A stretch of DNA of 57,440 nucleotides. Origin: Lentinula raphanica (Eukaryota; Basidiomycota; Agaricomycetes; Agaricales; Omphalotaceae). The notes beneath the pieces are model-generated. The model saw nothing but the letters and a program-made list of their open reading frames with translations. It was not told where the DNA came from and did no database searches. Every line of letters begins with the position of its first letter. Position 1 is the first letter of the stretch. The DNA is taken from positions 1-57,440 of the forward strand of contig JANVFP010000063.1 of the NCBI GenBank assembly GCA_027919835.1, written 5' to 3'. Both the position numbers and the translations under genes were made by a program. This document shows, piece after piece, positions 11,644-23,407 of the stretch.

Positions 11644-12607
11644 ATGATGATTCTTTCAAAAACTATAATGCTCTTTGCCGCTGCTCGGATGATATCAGTT
11701 CTTGCTCTCCCTGTTCCGAAAGAAAAGTCGCCGTCGAATATAAGCATTCAAGCCCCGGTCTCTCGAGGTATATTCAATCTGCATTCCTCAAAGGTGTATC
11801 GTTCTCATTTTTTATACTCTGAAGCTATTCATGAAGATTTTTTGTTGAGCAAGCGCATGGACCGCAATCGACCGATGCCTCTAGAGCCTCCAACGAGCTC
11901 AATAGGAGCGCACAACGGAGCGCTAAACCTATGGCCACCACTAGGTCAAAAACATCCAGACATAAGTAGCGTGAATATAGGTGGACGACGGTACGAGCTT
12001 CAAAAAGTTTACCAAGGCCGAGGTACGAGGTTCATTCGGGGCCTGAGCCATCACAACTTTCCTTCAGCTCACGCTGATTCTATTCAACTTCGATGCAGAA
12101 CCCTCAGTGGATGAAAAGATCGCTGTTATCAAACGGTCCGACTTCTACCTTGACGATGCACAGTCTGAGTTACGGGATTTTCTTGATCGTCTCTTTGAGG
12201 ACGTTCAAAAAGAAAACCCAAAGCCTGAAGATACAAAGTTGCTAAATGGTTATGACATTTTGGCCCGAGGTTTGTGGCTTTTGATCTGTGCTATGACAAT
12301 ATACCGTATGTGACTATTGGTATCTTCTTGTTTTCTAGCTGAGAGACAAGTGAATGCTCAATGCGATTACAAGCAAGGCAACCCTGAACTGGGGCAGGAC
12401 AAATCGAAGGTTGATGCAGCTATTGCTCGAATCAAACGCAAAAACCTTGAACCAGATGATATGATCCTGATTGGCCTAGCTGATCCCAGAAATGACGGGT
12501 ACGAGATTTTGAACTGGATTATCAACCTCAGTCCTCGATATCCTCAAATTTCTTCTGATTTTAGTGCATATTATCTATCTGGAGTGTATAGAGTTGTACC
12601 AAAATAG
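11644..12607 (+). CDS. secreted hypothetical protein, three exons
   Basis: Exon 1 (11644-12022) starts MMILSKTIMLFAAARMIS and continues VLALPVPKEK, a plausible secretion signal with cleavage near ALA-LP. Exon 2 (12099-12269) and exon 3 (12339-12607) join in frame through GT..AG introns of 76 and 69 nt. The joints read QGREPSVDEKIAV and DILARAERQVNAQC. The mature part contains a NIGGRRYELQKVYQG segment and a charged helical stretch (DAQSELRDFLDRLFEDVQKE). The protein ends SAYYLSGVYRVVPK. I recognise no domain; it resembles lineage-specific secreted proteins of mushrooms. The shared frame across two introns supports the model. Confidence 0.65.
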
Positions 12608-12876
12608 CCTTCGTAGCTCTTTGGAGGAAACAGGGTGGGCAAATAAGTTGTGTGACATTGCTTCAATAAATAGAAACTCAAGGACAATACCAGTAGTATG
12701 TATATACTATGTACCAAGAGGAGTCAGGAGTAATATAAGTCAGTGCATGAAGGCAAATGTACGTCGAATAAACTAGGCAGAGGAAAGGGGAAGACACAAG
12801 GGACATGACATCGCTACTAATAATGTCGCAGCAAATAAACATTTACATTTAGCCAGTAAGTATACGGTCGGGGTCC

Positions 12877-14127
12877 TTATGCAAATTTCTTATGGAGCAC
12901 TGAATGAAGTGTCTGCAATACATCAAAGTTGTCTGCACCTTGAAGTTCTTGCTGCACTTCGGGTGAGTCAGACCAAAGATGTTGATCATATGCAGGTGGT
13001 GCATCTGAACCAGAACTGTTGAATGATGGAAGGGATGATCGAAATGATGGAAGGGACACTTGGTTTGAGGAGGGATCCATATCGAGCGGCAAGATTCTCA
13101 AGCTAGTATTTGGAGTACAGAGGGGAGCGTAGGAAAACGACTCGGATTGAGTCTGAACAGCTGTGAAAGGGTGCCGGTGACGGGGAGTTTGTAGTCTCTG
13201 ATGTTGCTGTTTCCGCCGCTTCATAAAGAATACCATGCACCATACAATAATTGCAATGGAGATGATCACAGGTATCACAGTTGCGAGTACTATAATGAGC
13301 ATGGCAGGATGATTGTTGAGGTTATTTGCGGATGCAGGCTGAGAGGATGATGATGGAAAACTGGCAGATGTGGTTTGATTCTGATTGAGGTTCTCGTTGA
13401 AGGTTCTACCATTTTGTTTCACAGCCGGGAATCAGAGTTGCCAGCGAGTTCTGGAATAAGTAGAAGTACATACGTATAAACAACCTTGTCCAATAGCATG
13501 AGCGATTTGGAGCCGTTGACATGGCCGTTATGAATCGACAAGTTGTGCAATCCTGGCATGAGAGAATGGATCGAGAATACATTGACAGTGTATTCATAAG
13601 TGTTGTCAATTCCTGGTGCTGTTTTGACAAAGGTACCCTGGAGAGTCCCATCAACATAAAAGCTCATGTCGGAATCACCGTCAGGCGAATTTGAACTTTC
13701 TGCAAGCGCGCAGAAGACGTATACTGCGGTGCCTGTAGGATTGAAGTCGTAAGTCAAGGTCCAGCTCCTCTATCAATGTATCTGACCATTAAATATCATG
13801 CTAGCGGTGAGGGGAACATTGGGAAAGTCATTACTCCCAGGAAGAGCATTGAACTACGAGGTAGGATATGTCATTGAATGATTTTGCCAATGACTTGAAT
13901 GAATAATAATGTTACGCACTGTTCCATCATGAAAAGTCTCGTCGAAGAATGACTGTATCTCTGGATTCGCAGTGCAAGTTAAACAGGGACTGGTTGCACT
14001 TCTTGCGTTCCACGCGCTTGCAGGATAGTAGGACAGAGACGTTGAAGCATCATCAATAGTTACTGCAAAAATTGCTGGAATCGATGGACAACAAGTAGTA
14101 GTAGGGATCGTGCGTACCGTTTTCCAT
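12877..14127 (-). CDS. single-pass membrane protein with extracellular beta-sandwich-like domain (copy A)
   Basis: This belongs to a large Agaricomycete family of cell-surface proteins: an extracellular domain, a Ser/Thr/Asn-rich stalk, one membrane helix and a disordered cytoplasmic tail. The ectodomain shows VTIDDASTSLSYYPASAWNA, a CLTC pair, a DETFHDGT motif, GTAVYVFCALAESS and SFYVDGTLQGTF. The membrane helix is LIIVLATVIPVIISIAIIVW followed by KRRK. Introns fall at the same codons as in copy B: after HDGT, inside FNG/TAVYV, and after VVYT (AC|A). A first coding exon ending MENV at 14127 is a guess; a signal-peptide exon may lie further upstream. Stop at 12877. Ligand and function are unknown. 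Confidence 0.75.
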
Positions 14128-14818
14128 GAGCGTACCATGAAGTTACACAGAGCAGGATGGCATCCCACTACATATACTGAGCGAATATTCCGAGCAGGCT
14201 CGACGGCATCGGTCACCAATCGATGTTCGGATCTGTCGACATGTCAACATCGAACAGCATTGGCTGACACAAGAAGTTCGAGTTCCACAGATACTAGTGA
14301 TCGTCGCTGGAGCGCTGATACTTGGTCATATTCGGGAAATGAGAAGTCTCTTGAAAGCCGGTTTCGCAGAAATGACTACTTACTGTCACGACAATACTTC
14401 CTTTTACCTGCCAACTTGGAAGAACTCATATGACATTCTGCTTCTGCAATTGCTGTTGAGAAATACGACGAGCCGATTCAAGCGATCCTTGAAGGGTTTG
14501 CCCAGGCAATCCACCGCATGGCACACCATCCCCAGCAACATTAAATCTCAGATCTTTAAACCAGTGCACTGATTCTCACCTCTTACACCTGCTGCCTGAC
14601 CTGAGTTGTGCACAATATGGTTCGGGAGGAATGCGAAGGAGTAGCAAGATTGACTTCACTGATGACTTTTTCATCATGATGCTCGGGCAGAATCAGATAC
14701 AAGAAGGTACGGATGGAGATGGTTGTGGTGAGCATCAGATATTAGCAACTCGAAGAGGGTGAGGCCTAGCCGCATACGTCTTGCAGCGACAGGTTGTAAG
14801 AAAAATTACACTAGCCCA
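14128..14818. other. region upstream of copy A
   Basis: About 690 bp with no supported gene. It may hold an unrecognised signal-peptide exon and the promoter of copy A. Plus-strand frames at 14110-14572 have no recognisable features. Confidence 0.35.
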
Positions 14819-15655
14819 TCACTTTTGGAAGGCTATGATGATGACCCGAGGACCGTATCGGAAGAAACTTCTTGGAGTTTGGATGAAGAACTTTATCATC
14901 TGAGCAATGGCAGGTGCAGAAGAGTGCGCACTGCGAAGCTTGAGAAGGTTTGTCATCCAAGTCGAAGATTTCATCAACTCTGTGATACGAGAATAGTGAG
15001 ATGATGATGGAAACTCGAGATCTGTAAGTACACGCATATGAATAACCACCTTGTCGTCTGATAGCAGGAGTGACCTGGAAACGTATTCTGAATTGAGCTT
15101 AGGTTGTGTGAGTACAGTGGCACAAGTGACTCGTCTACTTATCGTGTATTCACTGACCGCATAGCAGTCATATTTCTGATTCATCAATCGAAGTAACAGT
15201 GTCAGATTACTTGCATTGAACCAAAATCCATTGACGTACTAGAAATTCGTGTCAGTATTACCATCAAGCGAACCTAAGCTTGAATCTGAGTGTGCAAAGA
15301 CATATTCTGCGGTGCCACATTGAAGATTGTGATTTTTAATGGCCAAGTTCATGTTCATGCTCCCCGGCACGCCCGTATCTCACCATAGTCTCATTAGTGA
15401 TGCATGATGATTGGGAACGCCGGCAGGTGGAAGACCGAGCGGCTGCAAGACATTGAATATATCAGTGATTTCCAAACTTGTATTTTGCTTATGAACGTGT
15501 TCAGGCTCTGTTATGGATGACCTTTTGAAAAGCAGCTCGGATTGAAGCTTCGCAATGTGCGGGCAACAAGCAATTGTGTTTAAAGACTTTGCAAGGTGAA
15601 AGGTCACAGAAGGAGAAGCACCATCAACAACGACTGTGAAAAAGACTGGAATCAA
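14819..15655 (-). pseudogene. decayed middle paralogue of the membrane protein family
   Basis: Pieces align in order with copies A and B. FFTVVVDGASPSVTFHLAKS (near 15630) matches the VTIDDASTSLSYYPASA block. GTAEYVFAHSDSSLGSLDGN (near 15300) matches GTAVYVFCALAESS, and is followed by an in-frame TAG where copy A reads SFYVDG. SLLLSDDKVVIH (near 15070) matches SLMLLDKVVYT. The CxxC pair and the DGT motif are lost and no membrane helix is recognisable. The order and orientation show tandem duplication followed by decay of the middle copy. The upper limit may extend to about 15908. Confidence 0.7.
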
Positions 15656-16154
15656 CGAATTTCAAGCAGTAGTACTAGTAGGTATGGCCACGTACCATTT
15701 GTTATGACGAGCTATTTGTACAAACGCTACTCCACTTAACCAACACTTGCTGAGGGTCTAGACTATTTGTTATATTTGATGCTTGAATCTGTCCAGCCAG
15801 TCGAAAGCTCAGGCTGGCACGAAAGGTTAGTATCGTCACAGCGATCAAATGGATATAGGTAAAGACGAAGATCTGATCGTAGTATCGGACACCCACGCTA
15901 TAACTCACAGCAGACGCTGATAGTTGCTGTTTGACTAGGAGATGTGCTTGAGTAGCATGATGATTCCGAGATAGGAAGTGGATGACGCATCACATAGGGT
16001 TCCGTCTAAAACGTGAATACTATAGTATGAAATTGAACTGATTCATACTCTTGTAAACAGCGAAACGAATGTCCTTTCTTCAGCTAGATGTTCCCGCATC
16101 TACACAGAGAGATAACATAGACGAAGAAGACCGGAACGAATGCAGCAAAAAGTC

Positions 16155-17562
16155 CTAGTGATTCATGATGACGGTCTTACGATCCTTGTACTGTGAGCTG
16201 GCGCCTTTCGTGTAGCCCAAATCATCGCCGTACGCCGGAGGTGATACACTTTCAGTTGGTGGGAAGTAGGTAGAAGATGGAGTGTGGCTTTGAGTGTCGG
16301 TATCACCGCCACTCGATGAGGCCATATAGCCAGAGGCATGAGGCTGAGTGGGCGGAGTGAAGTCGTAGGATGAAGCAGAATGCATAGCCTCGGCGTTTCT
16401 GTGCTGCCATGGGGAAGATAGTGCGGCTGAAACTGGTGTGTAGTGAGGGTCCGAGGTCCAAGCAGAGGTTATCGGTCCTGGTGAATCGATGATGGTTCTC
16501 GGCCCTTGATACTGTTGTCGCTTTCTTCGTTTGAGGTAGAAACACAGACCAAGCGCGGCGATTATGAAAATGACAGGGACTGCGACGGCAGGTCCTACTA
16601 TGCTTCCCAGGTTCCCTTTGGTGGGGCTGGTCGTGTCTTGGACAGATGAGCTTTGTGAAGAAGACGAAGGCGAGCTGGTTGTTGTTGTAAAGGTCCCCGA
16701 CGGAGTTGAAGCAGAGGCATCTTCGACCGTTCTATATATAGTGCTTTGATATTTCAACCACGAGCAGAGAAAAATTGATACGTACGTGTAGATAATCTCG
16801 TCTAGGAGCACCAATGACTTCGTTCCATTGACATGCCCATTTTGAAGAGTGAAGTTGTGTTCGCCCAACGGAAGAGAGTCGATGGAGAATACGGGGACGG
16901 AGTAGTCGTATACGTTGTCATTTCCAGGAGCAGCTTTCACAAAGGTACCCTTGAGCGATCCGTCTATATAGAAGCTCATGTCGGAATTCCCAGCTGGAGC
17001 GGAAGAGCTTTCGGCAAGTGCACAATACACATATACAGCAGTGCCTACAAATCAAACCGTGAGCGGAAATGGTAGAGACTATCCAGCGAAGAGATTAATC
17101 CAGACCATTGAAGACTATGCTGGCCGTAAGGGGCACGTTTGGAAAGTCGTTGCTTCCAGACTGAGGGTTAAACTGGGAAAGGAGATGTGAAACCGGTAAT
17201 CTTAGTGATTGACTTGGAATACGCACAGTCCCATCATGAAAGGTACTGTCGAACAATTTGTCGGTGTCCGGATTTGCAGTACACGCCGAGCAGGGATCCG
17301 ACGCGCTTCTTGCGTTCCAAGCACTCGATGGATAGTAGCTCACTAGAGAGGCACTGTCGTCGATGGTAACGTTGCTAACTACAGACACAGGGTTTGCGAC
17401 AATGATTCTATGAGAGTTCGAGAGATTGGCGCACCCTTTGACTTTACCATTGCAGAAGCTAAAGTACGGTACTAAGTGACCTTGTACTGGGTGCAGGCGG
17501 TTCCACTTCGATGAGGGCAAAAGGCAGCAAAAGGACGAAGATGTTTGATCAGGGTTATCCAT
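16155..17562 (-). CDS. single-pass membrane protein with extracellular beta-sandwich-like domain (copy B)
   Basis: Paralogue of copy A with the same architecture. The ectodomain contains SNVTIDDSASLVSYYPSSAW, CSACTANP, DSTFHDGT, GTAVYVYCALAESSSAP and SFYIDGSLKGTF. A Thr/Ser-rich stalk follows, then the helix IVGPAVAVPVIFIIAALGLC and KRRKRQQ, and a long Pro/Ser cytoplasmic tail with SPPAYGDD, a PPxY-type motif that could bind WW domains. The last intron splits the codon after IIYT exactly as in copy A. The end (MNH, stop at 16155) is clear. The 5' end is not: a frame beginning MDNPDQTSSSF at 17562 lacks a clear signal peptide, so a further intron is likely. Function unknown. Confidence 0.78.
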
Positions 17563-17954
17563 GGACAGTTAAACGCGATGGGTTGATTTCTATCAATGAT
17601 CAAATTCTCGTAAAGCTGTACAGCTTGTACTCATGAGTATCGGAGGCGGTGAGTTACTAATTGCGCGCAAGGCGGTCTCTGGCTGTCTACGATGGTTCAG
17701 GATAAGGAATGAGTGAAATTAAAGAGGTAAGATGCTAGTGTGGCACGATGAGAATTTTGAGCCGATTGTGACCTCGATGAGCCTCGAGCCGTGAGAATCT
17801 CAGTCTCGGCCATCAGCCGTAATTTCAGCACAAGCTAGACCGGCGCTAATCACAAAAAAAATTGGTAGCGAAGGTCAGGCCATTTTGGATTCCCAGATTT
17901 ATAACAAAAGCATTCTGCTCTCTCTGAGGTCGTTCCAACCACACGCCCAGCACG
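17563..17954. promoter_or_regulatory. shared upstream region of copy B (-) and ERG5 (+)
   Basis: A 392-bp divergent intergenic region. A TTATAA element lies at about 17899, some 55 bp before the ERG5 start codon. No other site was recognised. Confidence 0.4.
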
Positions 17955-19778
17955 ATGTCCGTTCACGAACATTCTGCGGTAGCTTCAATGCCATCTTCCA
18001 CTGCTGAAGCTCTCTACAAGCTTCCTTCTACATTCCTTCCCTTCTCTGTCGATAATGCTTCCTGGTGGTACACGACTGCAATCATCCTTGTCTCCCTTCT
18101 TGTTCTAGAGCAAAGCGTATATCGCTACAAAAAACGTCACCTACCAGGAGATAACTGGACTATACCACTCATTGGCAAATTCGCCGACTCTATGAAGCCC
18201 ACGATGGAAGGATACCAGAAGCAATGGCAGTCTGGCGCTCTCAGTGCTCTTAGTGTCTTCAACATGTGCGTCCTTCTCTCAATTGGTTTCACGATAACTC
18301 TACTTGACGCGAAGTTAGTTTCATCGTCATGGCTTCCTCGAACGAATATTCGCGCAAAATTCTCAACTCCCCGACTCATGCCGAGCCATGCTTGGTGCAC
18401 TCTGCGAAGGCCATTCTACGACCAGAGAACTGGTACGATAACTTCACTCGTGAAATGGGAAATATGTCTCACGTTTCTATGTATAGGGTTTTCCTTACTG
18501 GCAAAGAACATGTTGATTACCGCCGTTGCTTGAATATGCTGTTCACACGAAGAGCCATCGGGTAATATTCATGGACTTGCTTGACCTAGTACTACATCAC
18601 TGACCTGCATTCCTCAGGATGTACATTGGTATCCAGGACACCATCACCCGTGAGCATTTCAAAACGTGGAAAGCGAAAGAGTCCAATGGCAAACCGGTTG
18701 CCCAACCTATCATGATGATCGCTCGCTACTTAAATATGGATACCTCGCTTCGTGTCTTCTGCGGGAATCATATTCCCCCGCATGCCACCAAGGAGATCAG
18801 TGACAAGTACTGGGCCGTGACCCAAGCGCTTGAGCTTGTCAACTTCCCCTTCGCTTTGCCTGGTACAAAGGTCTACAAGGCCAAGCAAGCCGCCAAGGTG
18901 GCCATGGACTGGCTCAAACTTGCTGCTCGTAACAGCAAGATTGCCATTGCCAATGGTGCTGAGCCGGAATGCTTGATCGATGAATGGATGCGAATTTGCG
19001 CGGATCCCAACTACAAGGGTCGTAAAGACTTCAGCGACGACGAAATTTCCATGGTCGTATTCTCTTTCTTGTTCGCCTCCCAGGACGCTATGAGCAGTGG
19101 GCTCATCTTTGGCTTCCAACATTTGGCTGATCATCCTGAAATCCTTGCCAAGGTGCGCGAAGAACAGGAACGTGTTCGTCAGGGCAACTACGACTCTCCT
19201 TTGACGCTCGAGCTCATGGACCAGATGCCCTATCTGCAAGCCGTTGTCAAAGAGAGTCTTAGAGTCAAACCGCCAGTGACTATGGTTTGTTCTTGTGTAT
19301 TCCCGCTGTAGTATTTTCCCTGATCAAGCATTTTAGGTTCCATACAAGACTACCAAGGCATTTCCTATCAGCCAAGATTACACCGTTCCCTCCAATAGCA
19401 TGGTCATACCCTCGTTCTATAACTCGTTGCACGATCCTGAAGTCTTCCCTGAACCCGATGAGTTCAAGCCCGAACGCTGGTTAGATCCAAACAGCTCCGC
19501 AAACACCAATCCCAAGAACTATCTTGTATGGGGTAGCGGCCCTCACCGATGTATCGGTCTCGAATACGCAACGATGAACATAGCTCTTGTTCTCGCTACT
19601 GCGGCCGTTATGTTCGACTGGGAACACGAAATAACGCCACAGAGCTACGAGATTGAGTACGTACTTCTACTTTCCTTTTTGGGAAAACGAGCGCTGACTA
19701 TTCGTCACCAGCATCATCGCTACTTTGTTTCCAAAAGACGGTTGTAAAATGAAGCTTACTCCTCGTAAACAAGCATAG
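17955..19778 (+). CDS. ERG5: sterol C-22 desaturase, cytochrome P450 CYP61
   Basis: ERG5 introduces the C-22 double bond in late ergosterol synthesis and is anchored in the endoplasmic reticulum. Six exons: 17955-18265, 18319-18432, 18487-18561, 18618-19284, 19337-19656 and 19712-19778; all junctions are GT..AG and in frame. A membrane anchor (about residues 35-52) precedes the family signature LPGDNWTIPLIGKFADSMKP. The I-helix is FASQDAMSSG, as expected for CYP61, followed by ESLR (ExxR) and the haem loop WGSGPHRCIG with the Cys ligand. The C-terminus is LFPKDGCKMKLTPRKQA, TAG at 19776. Length (about 517 aa) is normal, and I see no defect. Confidence 0.95.
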
Positions 19779-20032
19779 TCCGGGTTACACGCTCGTTTCC
19801 TTCTACTTATTTCGTATCTCTAATATTTGGAACTCTTCATATCGTAGCTGTTTCAATAGATCTGGATTCTTGATACCAGCCTCCATACTAGAGCCTGAGA
19901 CAACCAAAAGAGATTGAACTCCTCAAGATATATAAATGGGTGGTTCGCAATGGCTTATATACATCCGTGACACAAACAGGAAATTCTACGATCCGAGTAC
20001 ATGATACAGGTATGTTGTGGCACACATGAAGT

Positions 20033-22084
20033 CTAAATCTTCCGAACGACCAACGGAAGTGAACTGGGGCCCTGACCTTTGATACGTGGTCGAATGACGA
20101 AGCTCTGGAAAGGCTCAATCTCATAAGGACACGCAAAAGAAAATTGGCGGATCAGTGTGACGACAAGTGCCTGCAGACGTTGTGAGTTACTGAGGAATTG
20201 GTAGGGATTCACTCTTTACCTTAACTTCGCACAGAGCAAAGGTCTTCCCAATACATGACCGAGGCCTATCAAAAATTCAAACGTTCGTGTAGGTCAGCTT
20301 ATCTGGCAAATACGCTGACGAGGAAACACAAACATACCCTTCGCTGAATGCAAGTATCTCGCGCTCACTTCGAATACCTTGTTTCTGACGTTCAAGCCAA
20401 CGCTTTGGCCGAAAGATTTCAGCATCGGGTCCCCAGACGTTGGGATCAGTTTGTACGACGTTGACCGGTATTTCGAGGATAGTCCCCTTGGGAATGACAA
20501 GATGTGTATCGAGGGTCCCAGGGATCGGCTCTGAGAGGGGTACGCTGATTGTTTCTGCGGCCTAGATATTGAATGAGTGCTGTGAGTGGCAAGATATCAC
20601 ATAAATTTCAGGAGATTGGATATACCTCGTGGTGGTTTTCGAGGATCGGAGGATGCAGTCTGAGTACTTCCCTCAACACGGCGTCGAGTAGAGGAAGTTT
20701 AAGAGTAAGATCATCGTAAGAGGGGTCCCCAAGCCCTGCTGCCGAGATCTCTTCTCGAAGTTCATTCTGCAGGTGAACATTGAGAGCGAGTTCGTATAGT
20801 GTCCACTGATGGTAATGTCAAACATGGCTTAGAAGAGTATTGCTTGTGACATGATCTTACAGCGACAATTGCGGAAACAGGCTCAAAGGCAGCCGAAATT
20901 GTGGTTCTCATCTGCGCCACCAATTCTGCCTCATTCATCTTGTGTGCCGAGAGATTTGCTTCAGCGCGTACTATGGAAAAAGTCAGAGCGTACACGACGG
21001 AGGTGTTATCGAAAACCTACAAATCGTTGACATAAGATTCTTGTCGTTAGCATCCCCAGCTATCTTGGCATCTTTCCACATCTGCGACGCGATGTCCCCA
21101 AGCTCCTTCTTGGATTTCCTGATCATCTCGCCTTTGTCGCCGATAGATAGAATAGAGGGAAAAATCCAGAAAAGAGCGCGCATGTAGAACGAAGAGGCTT
21201 TGTTCTCGTTGTTGGTGAGACCGTCCATTGACTCTGCTAGGGCGTGTGGTCCGCCTGAGAGTGAATCGAAATCGTAGGAGAATGCGGCACGGCCGACTGT
21301 ATCCAATCTGTCGTATGTCATTTTCAGGCTTTCAGATTGCCTTGGAGGCATGAGGTGCAGGTACTCACGCGAACCGACCCGCCCACTTGGTGACCTCAAT
21401 TTCAGCCTCATTTAATTCGTTGTTGTCAATAAGTTTGATCCATTGGGAAGCCAGTTTCGTAGATGTTTCGTAGAAGACTGGGATCAAATTTCGCACAGAA
21501 GACTGACTGGATGCATGTCAGAAACAAGATAAACAAGCAGATGACAAGACAAGACCTCAGTGCCGGTGCAAGAACACGACGTTGTCTTTCGTGAGCTTCT
21601 CTGCCTATTCGATAAAAGTGAGTTATGATGTGCATCGCAATAGGGGGAAGTCAAAACCTTCGACCCAGAGAATCCCTTCGCCCAGTGTTGCTTTGAACCA
21701 AGCTCGCACACCTTTTGGTTTGGGAAAGTCGAAAATAGCTTCACTGAGAATATATTTGATAGCTCTTGGGTCGGTGATTGACAGGACTTGATGCTATGTT
21801 TGATCAATCACGATGATGATAACAACAACGGGCAGAGCACAAACCCCAAAGGCACCGGTGAACTTGAAGACCTTGCCGTATTGTCGATGCCAGCGCACAT
21901 AATGGGCACCTGGAGTGCTATAGTAGAGGAGCCATTCCTCTCCCCACAAGACAGACGAAGGATGTGGGCCAGGAACGTGACGAAGCGCGTGACGAGTGAA
22001 TAGGATATGCCCTATGAAGTGAGCTAGATGGTAAAGGATGAACACCGCAGGGAGAAGTGCAAAATACAATGGGTGGGCAATCAT
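20033..22084 (-). CDS. cytochrome P450 monooxygenase with atypical I-helix
   Basis: A second P450, convergent with ERG5 and not closely related to it. It starts MIAHPLYFALLPAVFILYH (membrane anchor), then HVPGPHPSSVLWGEEW, the Pro-rich hinge. Later exons give EAHERQRRVLAPAL (C-helix), LREVLRLHPP (ExxR), FRPKRWLE (PERF-like) and FSEGPRSCIGKTFAL, the haem loop with Cys. The protein ends SLPLVVRKI, TAG at 20033. Splicing around the haem loop (FSEG|PRSC) and after CEVK was checked by frame. The I-helix reads TTISAAFEPVSAIVAWTLYE; the usual AGxE/DT(T/S) is replaced, so the oxygen-activating Thr is missing. Substrate unknown; the family looks like the fungal CYPs that act on fatty acids or xenobiotics, which is only inference. 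Confidence 0.88.
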
Positions 22085-23407
22085 GGTATCGAGTGGGGGG
22101 GAAGAACAAGGGGACATCAGCAAAACCGTCTCTCTTCAGAATCTTTTATATGACAATCAAGAAAGGCTGTGAAGTAACGAGATGGGGTAGAATAGCTGGA
22201 AAAAGCGATGAGAATTGAATTTGCTAGATCTTAATCGGAAGGAAAAAGTTGCAACTTGGTAGTGCAAGTCCTGAATCTGGCAATGAGTGACTCTGAAAGC
22301 GTTACAACGGAGAATCATTTCGATCTCTTGTATTCCTTGTCCCGTAAATCGAGTACAAAAAACAGCTGGACCTGCCAGCCCTGAACAGAGAATGGAATCA
22401 AACCAGCCAGCCGCCGACGGTAGAGCCTTCGAACATCGACGGCCTTAGAAGAAGAATAGAATGGAAAAATCACTTTTCTCTCATTTGTGAGTACAGCCTT
22501 TTCCGGACTGGCCTGCTGATAAGCTACATCCGGATGACTATTGAGTATAGGAAACAAATGGTTCCTTGATTATCCTGGTCATTGTTTAGTTGTTCGTCCC
22601 CGCGGAAATAGGACCACAATGCACAACACTGTAAGACAGAGAGATGGAGCAGCATTCCTTGAGCATATCCAGCTCAAAATTATACTTCAGCTGTTACGTA
22701 CCCATTCATTGGAACTTTCCGATAAAATTCGACGGATCGATGTGAGTTACAAATCAACTCTCTTCGATCTGACGATGTCTCTTATGTATACACATCCCGC
22801 TCCTAACAGGACGGCGGTGAACAGCAACCGAGGACGGATTGTTCATGGATTGTACTCGATATGCTTGAGAACTATATTAGATTTTATCGGATTCAGTACA
22901 CCGAGGTCTAACGTTGTGAACGTTCATCGTTGGAGGATTCAAAAACGCCAAAATCATACCTTATTGGTAGACTTGTGTCGAAAGTGCCCAGAATCCCAAG
23001 CTCGGAGGTAACGATTGCGATCAGTTCTTGAGATCATCGTTGCCGGTGAGTGAGCGTCCGGGGAACCTTGGTTTATCGACATTTATTGGACATTCACGTC
23101 GAATTTACACTTGGCTTGAGCATCAGCTGGTGTAATATACACAGAATCTTGTAAAAAGCGCCGTATACAAGGAATTGATACCCGAGTAGGAAGAGAACGA
23201 GCCGGAAGCCATAGAATTTCACGAAAGATGAAGCTAAGCTTTGAAGGTCAAAGGCGAAATCATGGAATAATAAGCGCGAGCGTCTATAATGACTAAGCCG
23301 GCGCTTACCGCACACGAGCAAAAATTGCCACGAATCGAATCGCGCAGCTCTTATTTTGGCAACAGACAGGTCTGTATTACTTTTCAAACTGTTATATTCA
23401 ACTTTGT
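22085..23407. other. divergent intergenic region
   Basis: About 1.3 kb between the P450 (-) and the transporter (+). One 156-codon frame at 22541-23011 has no motif and no coding-like composition. It presumably contains both promoters. Confidence 0.4.

Noticed and set aside
18730..19239. 169-codon minus-strand frame
   Set aside because: It lies entirely opposite the main ERG5 exon, whose P450 motifs are clear; it is a shadow.
22541..23011. 156-codon plus-strand frame between the P450 and the transporter
   Set aside because: No motif, no splice-compatible continuation, and irregular composition; not reported as a gene.
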